Origin: Anaerolineae bacterium
Lineage (GTDB): Bacteria; Chloroflexota; Anaerolineae; B4-G1; SLSP01
DNA: 18,358 bases
Direction of reading: 5' to 3'
Assembly: GCA_016934645.1 (NCBI GenBank)
Contig: JAFGSL010000127.1
Coordinates: 1 to 18,358 of the forward strand
Shown here: positions 1 to 8,096 of the stretch, one piece after another
How the letters are laid out: every line of letters begins with the position of its first letter
How positions within the stretch are numbered: the first letter of the stretch is position 1
Program-made: the position numbers and the translations under genes
Notes under the pieces: model-generated
Database searches by the model: none
Told to the model about the DNA's origin: nothing
Seen by the model: only the letters and a program-made list of their open reading frames with translations

Positions 1-103
1 TGTAAAAGAATAAGTTCCCGAACAAGCGCCCCGGGGACGGGGCTTAGAGCGTAAAATACGGGAAGTTATATTTTTACGAACACTAAGGAGTGTGATAAAC
101 GCC

Positions 104-1945
104 ATGACTACATCACTATTTTCTCCACAGTATCGACGCAAAATGCTCTGGGCCTGGGTCATATGCCTGCTGGTGACGACTGGCGCGGTCATCCTGGCCT
201 CGCTGGTGCAGCAGGACTTCGGACGGGTGGTGGTGCGCAACGTCACCTATGACAATGACAACGGCATTCGTGTTCGCGCCAAGTTGTTCCAGCCGCGCGC
301 GGTGACCGAGCAGACGCCGGGGCCGGGCGTGGTCTACATCCACGGTTACCAAAACAACCGCGAGACTGCCGATCCCTACGCCATCGAACTGGCGCGGCGT
401 GGCATCGTCGTTCTCAACATCGATGCTATCGGGCGCGGCAACTCCGGCGAACCCAACGACCCGGATGCGCCGGACTTCGATCCGACGTATGGCGGAATCA
501 CGTCGCTGGTCTATCTCAAGGCGCTGCCCTTTGTAGACGAGGCACGCGTGGGAATGATGGGCCACAGTTTGGGCGCGGAGATGGCATACACCGTTGCCCT
601 CAGCGATCCCACGGTGCAGGCGTTGTCCATCTCTGGGTTCGCCTACCGGGAGGATGCGTCTCCTACGAATCCCAAGAATATGCTGATGATCTTTGGACGG
701 TGGGATGAGTACCGCGCGCGGATGACCGGGACGCGCGACTTTGCGCGTGAATGGATGTCCACGCCGGTCACGCAGCGCGTCATTCCCGTGGACGATCCGC
801 AGATGGGCGTGACGTATGGCGATTTCGCGGACGGGAGCGCGCGGCGCGTCACTATGCCGCACACGATCCACATCCTGGAATCGTTCCATCGTGGTGCGAT
901 TGCCGAGGCGGTGAGTTGGATGCAACCGGCACTCCAGCCCGCGCCGGACCTGTGGCGCGATCCCGCCCGCCAGATTTGGCCGCTCAAGGAGGCCGCAACG
1001 CTCGTCGCTCTGCTCGCCGGGCTGCTTTCGCTCCTGCCGCTTGCCGGACTGCTGCTGTCCACGCGTTTCTTCGGCGCCCTGCAACGTACCGCGCCTGCAC
1101 AGTATCACTGCCCTGCCGGGCGGTCTTTCCGGCGTGCCGTTTTCGTTAATGGCCTCTTGAAATGGCTCTACATTCCGTTGATTATGGTGCTGTTTGCCAT
1201 TCACCTCTACGTTGTCCCCATCGATGGGCTGTTCCCGATGATGATGGTGAACGGCCTCGTCTGGTGGTTCCTGGTCATCAACCTGATCGGCCTATGGCTT
1301 TTCCGGCGCTGGTACCGGCAGCAAGCCGCGCCGCAGAGCGTCACGCTGGATGATTTGGGCGTCTCCGATCACCCGACTCGTCTTCGACTGGCGGGGTCGT
1401 ATCTGGGCAAGACGGCGCTGCTCGGATTGCTGCTCTTTGCCGCGGCCTATATCCTTCAGGCCGGCCTGGAGGCGATCTTCATCGTCGATTGGCGCTGCAT
1501 TTTCCCCTATCTAAGCGATTTGACGCCCTATCGTGTAGGGATGCTGGCGTTGTATTTTCCCTTCCTGCTTGTAGGCTTTGTGGGGGCGGGAGCCTTTTTG
1601 CACGGGACGGTGCGCCGTCCACCAAAAGCGACGTGGTGGCGCACTTTCGTCGATTGGAGTGTGACGAACGTGCTCATCCAGGTCGTTCCATTGCTGCTGT
1701 TTCTTCTGTTGCAATATGCGCCGCTGTTGCTGTTCAACATCGTGCCCCTCGTTGGCCCCGGCGGCGTGATGGCGACCTTCATCATGACCATGTTCCAACT
1801 GCTGCTGGTATTGGCGCTGACGGCGCTTATTTCGACGTGGTGCTATCTGCTCACCGGCAAAATTTACCTCGGCGCGCTTGTCAATGCGTTGTGGGTGGCG
1901 TGGCTGCTGGCCTCTTCGCAGGTTATCGCCCCGATCCCGGTGTAA
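104..1945 (+). CDS. Membrane-anchored alpha/beta-hydrolase with C-terminal multi-helix membrane domain
   Basis: The product is 613 residues from the ATG at 104. An N-terminal membrane segment (about residues 9-32) is followed by an alpha/beta-hydrolase (serine hydrolase/dienelactone hydrolase-like) domain to about residue 290. The oxyanion-side motif VVYIHGYQ, the segment DAIGRGNSGEP and the nucleophile elbow GHSLG are clear; the likely nucleophile is Ser155. The catalytic His probably lies in the ESFHRG segment near residue 264. The remaining 320 residues contain about six to seven hydrophobic helices with many Trp, Leu and Val residues and resemble no enzyme domain I know. Start choice: an in-frame GTG at 92 sits only one base from AAGGAG (85-90), which is too close, so the ATG 13 bases beyond it is preferred, though that spacing is long. 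The substrate is unknown. The protein is probably in the cytoplasmic membrane, with the hydrolase domain outside if the first helix acts as a signal anchor. The propeller gene follows after 104 bases on the same strand. Confidence 0.82.
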   Translation: MTTSLFSPQYRRKMLWAWVICLLVTTGAVILASLVQQDFGRVVVRNVTYDNDNGIRVRAKLFQPRAVTEQTPGPGVVYIHGYQNNRETADPYAIELARRGIVVLNIDAIGRGNSGEPNDPDAPDFDPTYGGITSLVYLKALPFVDEARVGMMGHSLGAEMAYTVALSDPTVQALSISGFAYREDASPTNPKNMLMIFGRWDEYRARMTGTRDFAREWMSTPVTQRVIPVDDPQMGVTYGDFADGSARRVTMPHTIHILESFHRGAIAEAVSWMQPALQPAPDLWRDPARQIWPLKEAATLVALLAGLLSLLPLAGLLLSTRFFGALQRTAPAQYHCPAGRSFRRAVFVNGLLKWLYIPLIMVLFAIHLYVVPIDGLFPMMMVNGLVWWFLVINLIGLWLFRRWYRQQAAPQSVTLDDLGVSDHPTRLRLAGSYLGKTALLGLLLFAAAYILQAGLEAIFIVDWRCIFPYLSDLTPYRVGMLALYFPFLLVGFVGAGAFLHGTVRRPPKATWWRTFVDWSVTNVLIQVVPLLLFLLLQYAPLLLFNIVPLVGPGGVMATFIMTMFQLLLVLALTALISTWCYLLTGKIYLGALVNALWVAWLLASSQVIAPIPV

Positions 1946-2049
1946 TTGGATATTCCGGTTGCCAACGCTCTGGCGCTTGCGACCGAGATTCCTCGTGATC
2001 CTTTCACTCTGGATGTTGGTTAGGTCATAGTTGAATAGGAGGTTACGAA

Positions 2050-5000
2050 ATGAAACGTTTACATATGTGTCTACCCTTGATTCTTGTATTGGGTATGTTG
2101 GGGATTTCATTCCTCATAGGTGGTGGGAAGGTGGCGGCCTCCGATCCCCCTCCGGAGATCGAGTCGCCGGTTCAGCAGCAGCCGGCGCTCACAGCGCCCA
2201 GCGGATTGCCGTCCGCCGTCAATCAGGTGCTGGCGGGGACGGCCGTGGTCGCCGTCTTTGATGATCCATCCTACGTCGATACAGAAAATACCACGAGCAG
2301 TGAATCGGACAATGTGCAGGCCGGGCTGGCGGCGATGGGGCACACCGTGCTGCCGTTCACCGGCATTGATGAGACCGCCTGGAGCACAGCGCTGGCGGGG
2401 GCTGATATCCTGGTCATCCCGGAACTAGAAAACGACTCTGGTCTGGGCATTGACCTTTCCCTTGCAGCGCGGGCCGTTATCTCAGACTTTGTCAACAGTG
2501 GCGGTGGACTGATCGAATTCGACGACGGCAGCAGCTTTCTCAACCCCGTCTTTGGGTTCAGCCTGAGCCACAGCGGTGGTAACCCCAGCAGCATCACTGC
2601 CGCGGCAGTGGGCACGGCTTTTCAAGGAGGTCCGGCGACGCTACCATCAAACAATGCCACCTGGGGGCTCGACAGCAGCACCTTCCCGGCGGGTGGGCTG
2701 GCGATCTATAGCAGCGGCGGCAACAACGCTGAAGTCGCCTGGCTGCCCTACGGCAGTGGACAGATTATCTACCTGGGCTGGGACTGGTACGATGCCGCGC
2801 CGCCCGGTGGCCAGGATGGCGGCTGGCTGGATGTTTTGGAGCGTGCTGTGCCACAGGTCTCCGGCAATTTCCTGGGGTTATTTCCAGCGTGGGCCAAGGA
2901 TTACGACGTCCCGGGGGCAACGGTGGTCTACACACACACCTTGCTCAACCTCACAGGGCTTACCGATACCTTTACGCTGGCGCTCAGCGGCAATCTATGG
3001 CCCACGACGCTTCCCATGACCATGACCCCCGTGTTGACCGATGGCGCAACCCTGGACCTGGTCCTCAATGTGACAATCCCTGCATCTGCTGCGTCTGGGG
3101 ATTCCGATCACGCGACTCTGGTGGCAACCTCGGTGACCAGCCCCACGCTCTTTTCCGCTACAGCGACTCTAAACACGGTTGCGCTGTGCTCGAATTACAT
3201 CACTGTCACCGGGCGTTCTGCTGAAACGATGGGTGACCTGGATAATCTGTGGGAATATGGCGGGCAGACCTTTGCCGTGGCACGCGTCAGACTCTACAGT
3301 GAAGATAACGATACACTGGATGCAGTCCTGCGTGGCTATGATTCGACCAGCGGATGGATAGAACTCGCGAGTGTTTCGGACGTGGGCAACATCACCTTCT
3401 TCGATGATGTTCTATTCCCGGGCGAGTATACAATGCTGAATATGCAACTGGACGATACCGAAGACAACGACCTGATCTACTACGACTACGAGTTCCTTGT
3501 TTGCCGTAGCCCCGCCGTGGACGTGAAACCAGATACCCAACAAGCGCAGTACGCTGAGCCTGGCGCAACGACTATCTATACGTATACCCTCACCAACTAC
3601 CTGATGGAGCCAGGGCAGTTCGATCTGACGACGAGTGGTGTGGCGTGGCCCACTGCAGTGCGCACCACCGGTGGCGCGCCGTTGAGCCAGACGCCGGTTC
3701 TATCGGATTTGGAAGTCTATACCTTTACGGTATGGGTGGATGTTCCCGCTGGTGCAGCGCCCGGCGACTGGGATGATGGTCTGGTCACGGCAAGCCGGGT
3801 GGGGCAGGCGGCGATTAACAACAGCGGTGGGTTTCGTACGACTGCGCTCTCGGGTCAATATGGCTATGTCTTCGTCCCAGAAGGCAATCGAATCGAGGTG
3901 CTGGATACGGTGCTCCACGCGGCGGTTGGTGTCATCGATACGTCCCCGTATGGCGACGCGCCTTTCCTGGGCGGCCTTAGCCCCGACGGATCGCGGCTCT
4001 ACGTTAGCCTTTTGAGCAGCGACAGGATACTCATCGTGGACACGGCCACGCAGACACCCTTCACGCAAACGATCGCGGTGGGAGATGGTCCGCACAACGT
4101 GGCCTTTACTCCGGACGGCGCGTATGCCTTTGTTCCCAACCGTGGGAGCGGTACGCTCTCGGTAATCGATACTGCCGTGCAGGCAGTCACCAAAACGTTG
4201 GCCACAGGCAGCAGTCCTATGATCGTGGTCACCAGTCCATGCCTGGGCAAGGCCTACGTAACCAACCGCGACAGCGGTTCGGTGAGTGTTATTGACACTG
4301 CCGCGCTTACCGTGACCACAACCATCACCGGGTTCAACAGCCCCTGGGGAATCGTGATCTCGCCCTATGGCCGTTGGGCTTACGTTACCAATCAGGGCGA
4401 TGGTTCCATCGGTGTGATCAATACAGCAACGGACGCGCTCATCGCTACCTGGGACATCCAGGGTGACTGGTTGCAAATGCTCGACATCTCTCCCGATGGA
4501 CGTACGCTCTACGTCGTTGATGCCAATAGCGGGGCGATGCTGGTGGTGGACGCCTTCTCCGGCGAAGTGCTGGACATCATCCCGGCGGAGCGTTCGGGGG
4601 CGTGGTATGTGGAGAGTTTCCCAGCAGGCGCGGGTGACTATGCCTACTTCTCGCGGCCTTATGAGCATTCAGTGGCAGTCGTGGACACCGCGACACAGAG
4701 TATCGTTAAGACGATCCCGCTGCAAGACTTAGGTTCCGCGCGCGGGCTGGCGCTCTTCCCGATGGAGAGCGCATGCCTTGCTCCTGACGGTGTGGTTGTA
4801 GCACCCTCCGCACCGCACCGGGTCGCACAAGCCGGCGAGACGGTTATCTTCCACGAGTATGTGACCAACCTTTCCGCGGTGACCGATACCTTTGCGCTTG
4901 CGCTGAGCACCATCCCCTGGACGACGACGCTGTCGGCCAACACCACTGGCCCGCTGGCGCCAGGTGCGATCTTCGCGGTAACAGCGACAGTGGAACTGCC

Positions 5001-6060
5001 GGCCAGCACACCGCTCGGAGCGCTGCAAACGGTCACGCTCACAGTGACCGGGACGAGCCTTACAGACTCGGCGGCGCTTACCGCTAGCGTGCTGCGGCCT
5101 GGTTTTGTCTTTAACGACGATGAGAATGTGATCCATGTGGTGGATACTTTTTATCACCTGGATAGTGGCATCGCCATCGACGTTTCGGCGTATGGCTATA
5201 TACCTTTCCGCGGCGTACTCAGTCCCGATGCCCAGCAACTCTACGTGGGGTTGCGTGACGGCAATCGAGTGTTGATCGTGGATACCGCCACCTTGACGCC
5301 GACGGGTGCTCTGCCGGTGGGCAATAATCCGCAGGATGTCGCTTTTAGCCCGGATGGCGACTGGGCGTTCGTGACCAATCGCGGGGATGGCACACTCACG
5401 GTGATCGATACCGCCGTGCCCACCGTGACGGCGACGTTGCCGGTGGGTAACGAGCCGATGAGCCTGGCGGCAGCTTGTTCCGACAAACTCTACGTTGCTC
5501 TGCGTGCTGGTGGTGCAGTGGCCGTTGTGGATACAGCAGTTATGACCGTGACTAAGGTCATCACCGGCTTCGTTGCGCCACACGGTCTCACGTTGACACC
5601 AGCCTGCGATCGGGTCTACGTGAGCAACCAGGGAGGTGATAGCATTGGTGTAATCGATGCAAGTAGCGATAGCCTGATCGCCACCTGGCCTGTCCCCGGT
5701 GCGGAATGGCTTTCCGATGTAGATGTCTCGGTCGACGGGCAGCGGCTCTATGTGGCGGATGCCGATACGGGTGACGTCTACGTGCTCGATACAGCGACCG
5801 GTGCAGTCGTGGCCACCGTGACGGGCACTGGCTGGACGGCCTGGGAGGTCGAAGCCTTCCCCCTGGCAGCCGGGCCATTCGTCTACGCTACTTTCCCCTA
5901 TGATGGTTGGGTGGGTGTGCTGGACACCACCAGCAACACGCTCGAGAAAGTGTTTAGACTGGGGGATGGTGGGGATTTGCGCGGTATGGCGCTTTTCCCA
6001 CCAACGCGACTTTGTCGCAATGTCTATCTGCCGCTGGTGATGAGGAATTTCGGGCCATAG
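2050..6060 (+). CDS. Exported protein with two tandem Ig-like/YVTN beta-propeller units and a YLPLVMR tail
   Basis: The product is 1336 residues. AGGAGG at 2037-2042 lies 7 bases before the ATG. A signal peptide (MKRLHM, hydrophobic core, cleavage near residue 31) indicates export. Residues about 65-270 resemble a ThuA/class I amidotransferase-like fold with no obvious catalytic Cys. Residues about 277-375, 486-590 and 915-1017 are Ig-like (NEW3/DUF11-type) domains, recognisable by repeated segments such as YTHTLLNLTGLTDTFTLAL. Residues about 378-485 form a separate beta-rich domain. Residues about 603-907 and 1018-1322 are two propellers, each with seven blades marked by VIDTA-type strands (VVDTAT, VIDTAV, VINTAT and similar). 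The second propeller aligns with the first along its full length, down to RGLALFP versus RGMALFP at the ends. The protein ends in VYLPLVMRNFGP. No catalytic motif is visible, so a surface binding or scaffold role is an inference. Confidence 0.88.
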   Translation: MKRLHMCLPLILVLGMLGISFLIGGGKVAASDPPPEIESPVQQQPALTAPSGLPSAVNQVLAGTAVVAVFDDPSYVDTENTTSSESDNVQAGLAAMGHTVLPFTGIDETAWSTALAGADILVIPELENDSGLGIDLSLAARAVISDFVNSGGGLIEFDDGSSFLNPVFGFSLSHSGGNPSSITAAAVGTAFQGGPATLPSNNATWGLDSSTFPAGGLAIYSSGGNNAEVAWLPYGSGQIIYLGWDWYDAAPPGGQDGGWLDVLERAVPQVSGNFLGLFPAWAKDYDVPGATVVYTHTLLNLTGLTDTFTLALSGNLWPTTLPMTMTPVLTDGATLDLVLNVTIPASAASGDSDHATLVATSVTSPTLFSATATLNTVALCSNYITVTGRSAETMGDLDNLWEYGGQTFAVARVRLYSEDNDTLDAVLRGYDSTSGWIELASVSDVGNITFFDDVLFPGEYTMLNMQLDDTEDNDLIYYDYEFLVCRSPAVDVKPDTQQAQYAEPGATTIYTYTLTNYLMEPGQFDLTTSGVAWPTAVRTTGGAPLSQTPVLSDLEVYTFTVWVDVPAGAAPGDWDDGLVTASRVGQAAINNSGGFRTTALSGQYGYVFVPEGNRIEVLDTVLHAAVGVIDTSPYGDAPFLGGLSPDGSRLYVSLLSSDRILIVDTATQTPFTQTIAVGDGPHNVAFTPDGAYAFVPNRGSGTLSVIDTAVQAVTKTLATGSSPMIVVTSPCLGKAYVTNRDSGSVSVIDTAALTVTTTITGFNSPWGIVISPYGRWAYVTNQGDGSIGVINTATDALIATWDIQGDWLQMLDISPDGRTLYVVDANSGAMLVVDAFSGEVLDIIPAERSGAWYVESFPAGAGDYAYFSRPYEHSVAVVDTATQSIVKTIPLQDLGSARGLALFPMESACLAPDGVVVAPSAPHRVAQAGETVIFHEYVTNLSAVTDTFALALSTIPWTTTLSANTTGPLAPGAIFAVTATVELPASTPLGALQTVTLTVTGTSLTDSAALTASVLRPGFVFNDDENVIHVVDTFYHLDSGIAIDVSAYGYIPFRGVLSPDAQQLYVGLRDGNRVLIVDTATLTPTGALPVGNNPQDVAFSPDGDWAFVTNRGDGTLTVIDTAVPTVTATLPVGNEPMSLAAACSDKLYVALRAGGAVAVVDTAVMTVTKVITGFVAPHGLTLTPACDRVYVSNQGGDSIGVIDASSDSLIATWPVPGAEWLSDVDVSVDGQRLYVADADTGDVYVLDTATGAVVATVTGTGWTAWEVEAFPLAAGPFVYATFPYDGWVGVLDTTSNTLEKVFRLGDGGDLRGMALFPPTRLCRNVYLPLVMRNFGP
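6022..6057 (+). other. C-terminal YLPLVMR tail of the propeller protein
   Basis: The last twelve residues are VYLPLVMRNFGP, immediately preceded by RLCRN and outside the last propeller blade. The xylanase ends in IYLPLVMRAYTP, at the same distance from its own stop codon. Nine of twelve residues are identical (YLPLVMR, Y/F differs, final P kept), while third codon positions differ freely, so protein-level constraint is likely. It is too short and too polar at its end to be a membrane helix, and it carries no LPxTG signal. A sorting or surface-retention signal is inferred. Confidence 0.7.
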
Positions 6061-6085
6061 CGACCGGTAGTAGGCAGTTTTGAGT

Positions 6086-6146
6086 GTCGAGGTTTTAGCC
6101 GGTTATGATCAGGAATGGACGCCTGTTTGCCGGCCAAAACCTCGAC
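6086..6146 (+). terminator. Long inverted repeat downstream of the propeller gene
   Basis: GTCGAGGTTTTAGCCGG (6086-6102) is complementary to CCGGCCAAAACCTCGAC (6130-6146) with one mismatch, giving a roughly 17-base stem around a 27-base loop. It begins 25 bases after the stop codon of the propeller gene. No T-run follows, so it may be a 3' stabilising hairpin or a symmetric element rather than a classic intrinsic terminator. Confidence 0.4.
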
Positions 6147-6185
6147 TGCCAGCGAAAATCATACGTAACTGCACTTCCGTTTGCA

Positions 6186-6213
6186 TTGACGGTTGTGCAG
6201 ACTCCGGTATACT
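6186..6213 (+). promoter_or_regulatory. Sigma70-type promoter for moaB-moeA
   Basis: The -35 box TTGACG (6186-6191) and the -10 box TATACT (6208-6213) are separated by 16 bases. The expected transcript start is near 6220, about 30 bases before the GTG start codon. The minus-strand promoter of mgsA has the same two hexamers, the same spacing and the same eight spacer bases next to the -10 box, which strengthens both calls. Confidence 0.65.
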
Positions 6214-6251
6214 CTGAGAAGTTTGTCTGTGGATAGTGAAAGGATCACAAA

Positions 6252-6779
6252 GTGAACGCGCAGCAGACTTCTCGGAGTATGCACCACCACAAAACCATTG
6301 CAGCGGCACAGGGTGCGGTTCCTGTGGCACTGGTCACCGTGAGTGACAGTCGCACCGAAGCGACCGACACCAATAAACACTACCTCGAAGCTGCGCTAGC
6401 GGCGGCGGGACATCATCTGGTCGCCTACCGGTTGATCAAAGACGAGCCGGATCAGGTTGCGGCAGTGCTGGACGAGCTTGCCAGCAGCGACGCGTGTATC
6501 ATCCTCTTCAACGGCGGCACCGGCATCTCCCGGCGCGATACGACCATCGACGTTTTGTCCGCCAAACTGGAAAAACACCTGACCGGCTTCGGCGAACTGT
6601 TCCGCATGCTGAGCTACGCGCAGGTTGGTTCCGCCGCGATGTTTTCGCGAGCGACCGCAGGGACGTACCGGGGCAAAGTCGTTATCTCCACACCTGGCTC
6701 ACCGGCGGCGGTCCAACTGGCTTGGGAAAAGCTCATCGCGCCGGAATTACAACATTTAGCGTGGGAAGTCGCAAGGTAG
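6252..6779 (+). CDS. moaB: Molybdenum cofactor biosynthesis protein, MoaB/Mog family
   Basis: The product is 175 residues with the MoaB/MogA fold, which binds molybdopterin and, in MogA/Cnx1G members, adenylylates it before metal insertion. Visible marks are ALVTVSDSR near residue 26, AGHHLV, the conserved [10 protein letters not shown] loop (about residues 88-97), the [12 protein letters not shown] segment and ISTPGSPAA near the end. GELFRMLSY and the short C terminus favour MoaB over classical MogA, but either biochemical role is possible. Start: GTG at 6252 with AAAGGA (6239-6244) seven bases upstream. An ATG at 6279 would remove nine residues that lie outside the conserved fold and has no good ribosome site. 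moeA follows after 15 bases, so the two form an operon for one pathway step each. Confidence 0.88.
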   Translation: MNAQQTSRSMHHHKTIAAAQGAVPVALVTVSDSRTEATDTNKHYLEAALAAAGHHLVAYRLIKDEPDQVAAVLDELASSDACIILFNGGTGISRRDTTIDVLSAKLEKHLTGFGELFRMLSYAQVGSAAMFSRATAGTYRGKVVISTPGSPAAVQLAWEKLIAPELQHLAWEVAR

Positions 6780-6794
6780 CTGGAGAAGCAAATA

Positions 6795-8096
6795 GTGAAG
6801 CATCAACATGAACTATATCCGATGTTGAGCGTTGAAGAGGCGCTGGAGAAGGTGCTGGCGATGTTCCACCCGCTGGAGGCGGAGCGCGTGCCGGTGTTGG
6901 AGACGCTGGGCCGCGTGTTGGCTGAGGACGTGATCGCCACGGGCGATATCCCGCCGCATGCGAACACTGCGATGGACGGCTACGCCGTGCAGGCTGCCGA
7001 CCTCGCGGGCGCGGGGCCGGACTCGCCCAAGCGCTTGCGCGTCATCGAGAATCTGGCCGCCGGGTACGTTGCCGAACAGCGGGTCACGCCCGGGACGGCG
7101 ATTCGCATTATGACCGGCGCGCCGATGCCGGAGGGCGCGGACGCCGTCATTCCCTTCGAGGAGACCCACCAGGAGGGTGCGCTCCCGGGGAGCGCGTGGG
7201 TCGATTGCTTTGCCGTTATAAAGGTCGGGGCAAATGTGCGTCTGGCAGGGGAAGACGTGCATGCCGGCGAGCGCACGCTGACACGCGGGACGCGTATCCG
7301 CCCTCAGGAAGTGGGGATGCTCGCAGCCTTGGGCCATGGCGAAGTCGCTGTGATCCGGCGGCCCTGCGTCGCCATCCTTGCCACTGGCGACGAGTTGGTG
7401 GACATCAATGCACCGCTGCTGCCCGGCAAAATCCGTGATGCTAACAGCTATTCGAATGCGGCACAGGTGCTCCATTATGGCGGCGTTCCGTTGATGTTGG
7501 GCATCGCGCAGGACACGGTGGATGACCTCACCGCCAAGATCCGGGCGGGGCTGGCGCAAGGCGCGGATCTGCTGATGACGTCGGGTGGGGTCTCGGTGGG
7601 CGACTTCGACGTTGTCAAGAAAGTGCTGGCGGCCGAAGGTGAGATCTCCTTCTGGCGCGTACGGATGAAGCCGGGTAAACCGTTGGCCTTCGGCTACATC
7701 ACGGCAGAGGTGGATGGCGCGCCGCGCACCGTACCGATGTTGGGGATGCCGGGCAATCCCGTTTCCGCGATGGTCTCGTTCGAGTTGTTCGCACGCCCGG
7801 CGATTTTGACGATGCTCGGTGTGCAGGACTTGCGTAAACCCACGCTTGAAGCTACTCTCGATCAGGCAATCCCTAGCAAAGACACCCGGCGACATTACGT
7901 GCGCGTACGCATCACACGTCGCGCCGACGGTATTCGCGCTTCACTCACCAGCGATCAGGGATCGGGTATTCTTAACTCGATGGTGCGATCCAACGGGCTG
8001 GCGATCATCCCGGAGGACTGGGATCACGCCCCTGCTGGTGTGCATGTTCAGGTGATGCCCTTCGATCCCGGAGCGTTGTTGGAGGATGAGGATTGA
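6795..8096 (+). CDS. moeA: Molybdopterin molybdenumtransferase MoeA
   Basis: The product is 433 residues, slightly longer than the usual 400-410. MoeA inserts molybdate into adenylylated molybdopterin in the cytoplasm to give active Moco. Seen in order: the N-terminal VEEALEKVL and the loop HANTAMDGYAV; the domain with TGAPMPEGADAVIPFEE; VAILATGDELV (about residues 193-203) opening the MoCF-binding domain; TSGGVSVGDFDVVKK (about 261-275) with the conserved acidic residue; MLGMPGNPVSAMVSFELF (about 315-332); and a C-terminal beta domain. The start is GTG at 6795 with GGAG (6782-6785) nine bases upstream. It lies 15 bases after the moaB-like gene, its pathway partner, and is probably cotranscribed with it. 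Its last 49 bases overlap the convergent methyltransferase gene. Confidence 0.95.
   Translation: MKHQHELYPMLSVEEALEKVLAMFHPLEAERVPVLETLGRVLAEDVIATGDIPPHANTAMDGYAVQAADLAGAGPDSPKRLRVIENLAAGYVAEQRVTPGTAIRIMTGAPMPEGADAVIPFEETHQEGALPGSAWVDCFAVIKVGANVRLAGEDVHAGERTLTRGTRIRPQEVGMLAALGHGEVAVIRRPCVAILATGDELVDINAPLLPGKIRDANSYSNAAQVLHYGGVPLMLGIAQDTVDDLTAKIRAGLAQGADLLMTSGGVSVGDFDVVKKVLAAEGEISFWRVRMKPGKPLAFGYITAEVDGAPRTVPMLGMPGNPVSAMVSFELFARPAILTMLGVQDLRKPTLEATLDQAIPSKDTRRHYVRVRITRRADGIRASLTSDQGSGILNSMVRSNGLAIIPEDWDHAPAGVHVQVMPFDPGALLEDED

Noticed and set aside
27..43. A GCCCC/GGGGC hairpin at the left edge as a terminator of an upstream gene
   Set aside because: The stem is only five bases, no T-run follows, and the upstream gene is not visible.
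92..103. GTG start at 92 for the membrane hydrolase
   Set aside because: The only ribosome site ends one base before it, which is too close for initiation; the ATG at 104 is preferred.
116..1204. A 362-codon minus-strand frame opposite the hydrolase gene
   Set aside because: Arg/His/Gly-rich composition with no recognisable domain, while the plus strand carries the hydrolase motifs.
3700..4668. A minus-strand frame opposite the first propeller
   Set aside because: Repeats on the coding strand produce a matching repetitive pattern on the other strand; no ribosome site or domain supports it.
2050..6060. A CRISPR-like or tandem DNA repeat array in the propeller gene
   Set aside because: The periodicity is at protein level (blades of about 40-45 residues) with diverged DNA and an intact reading frame.
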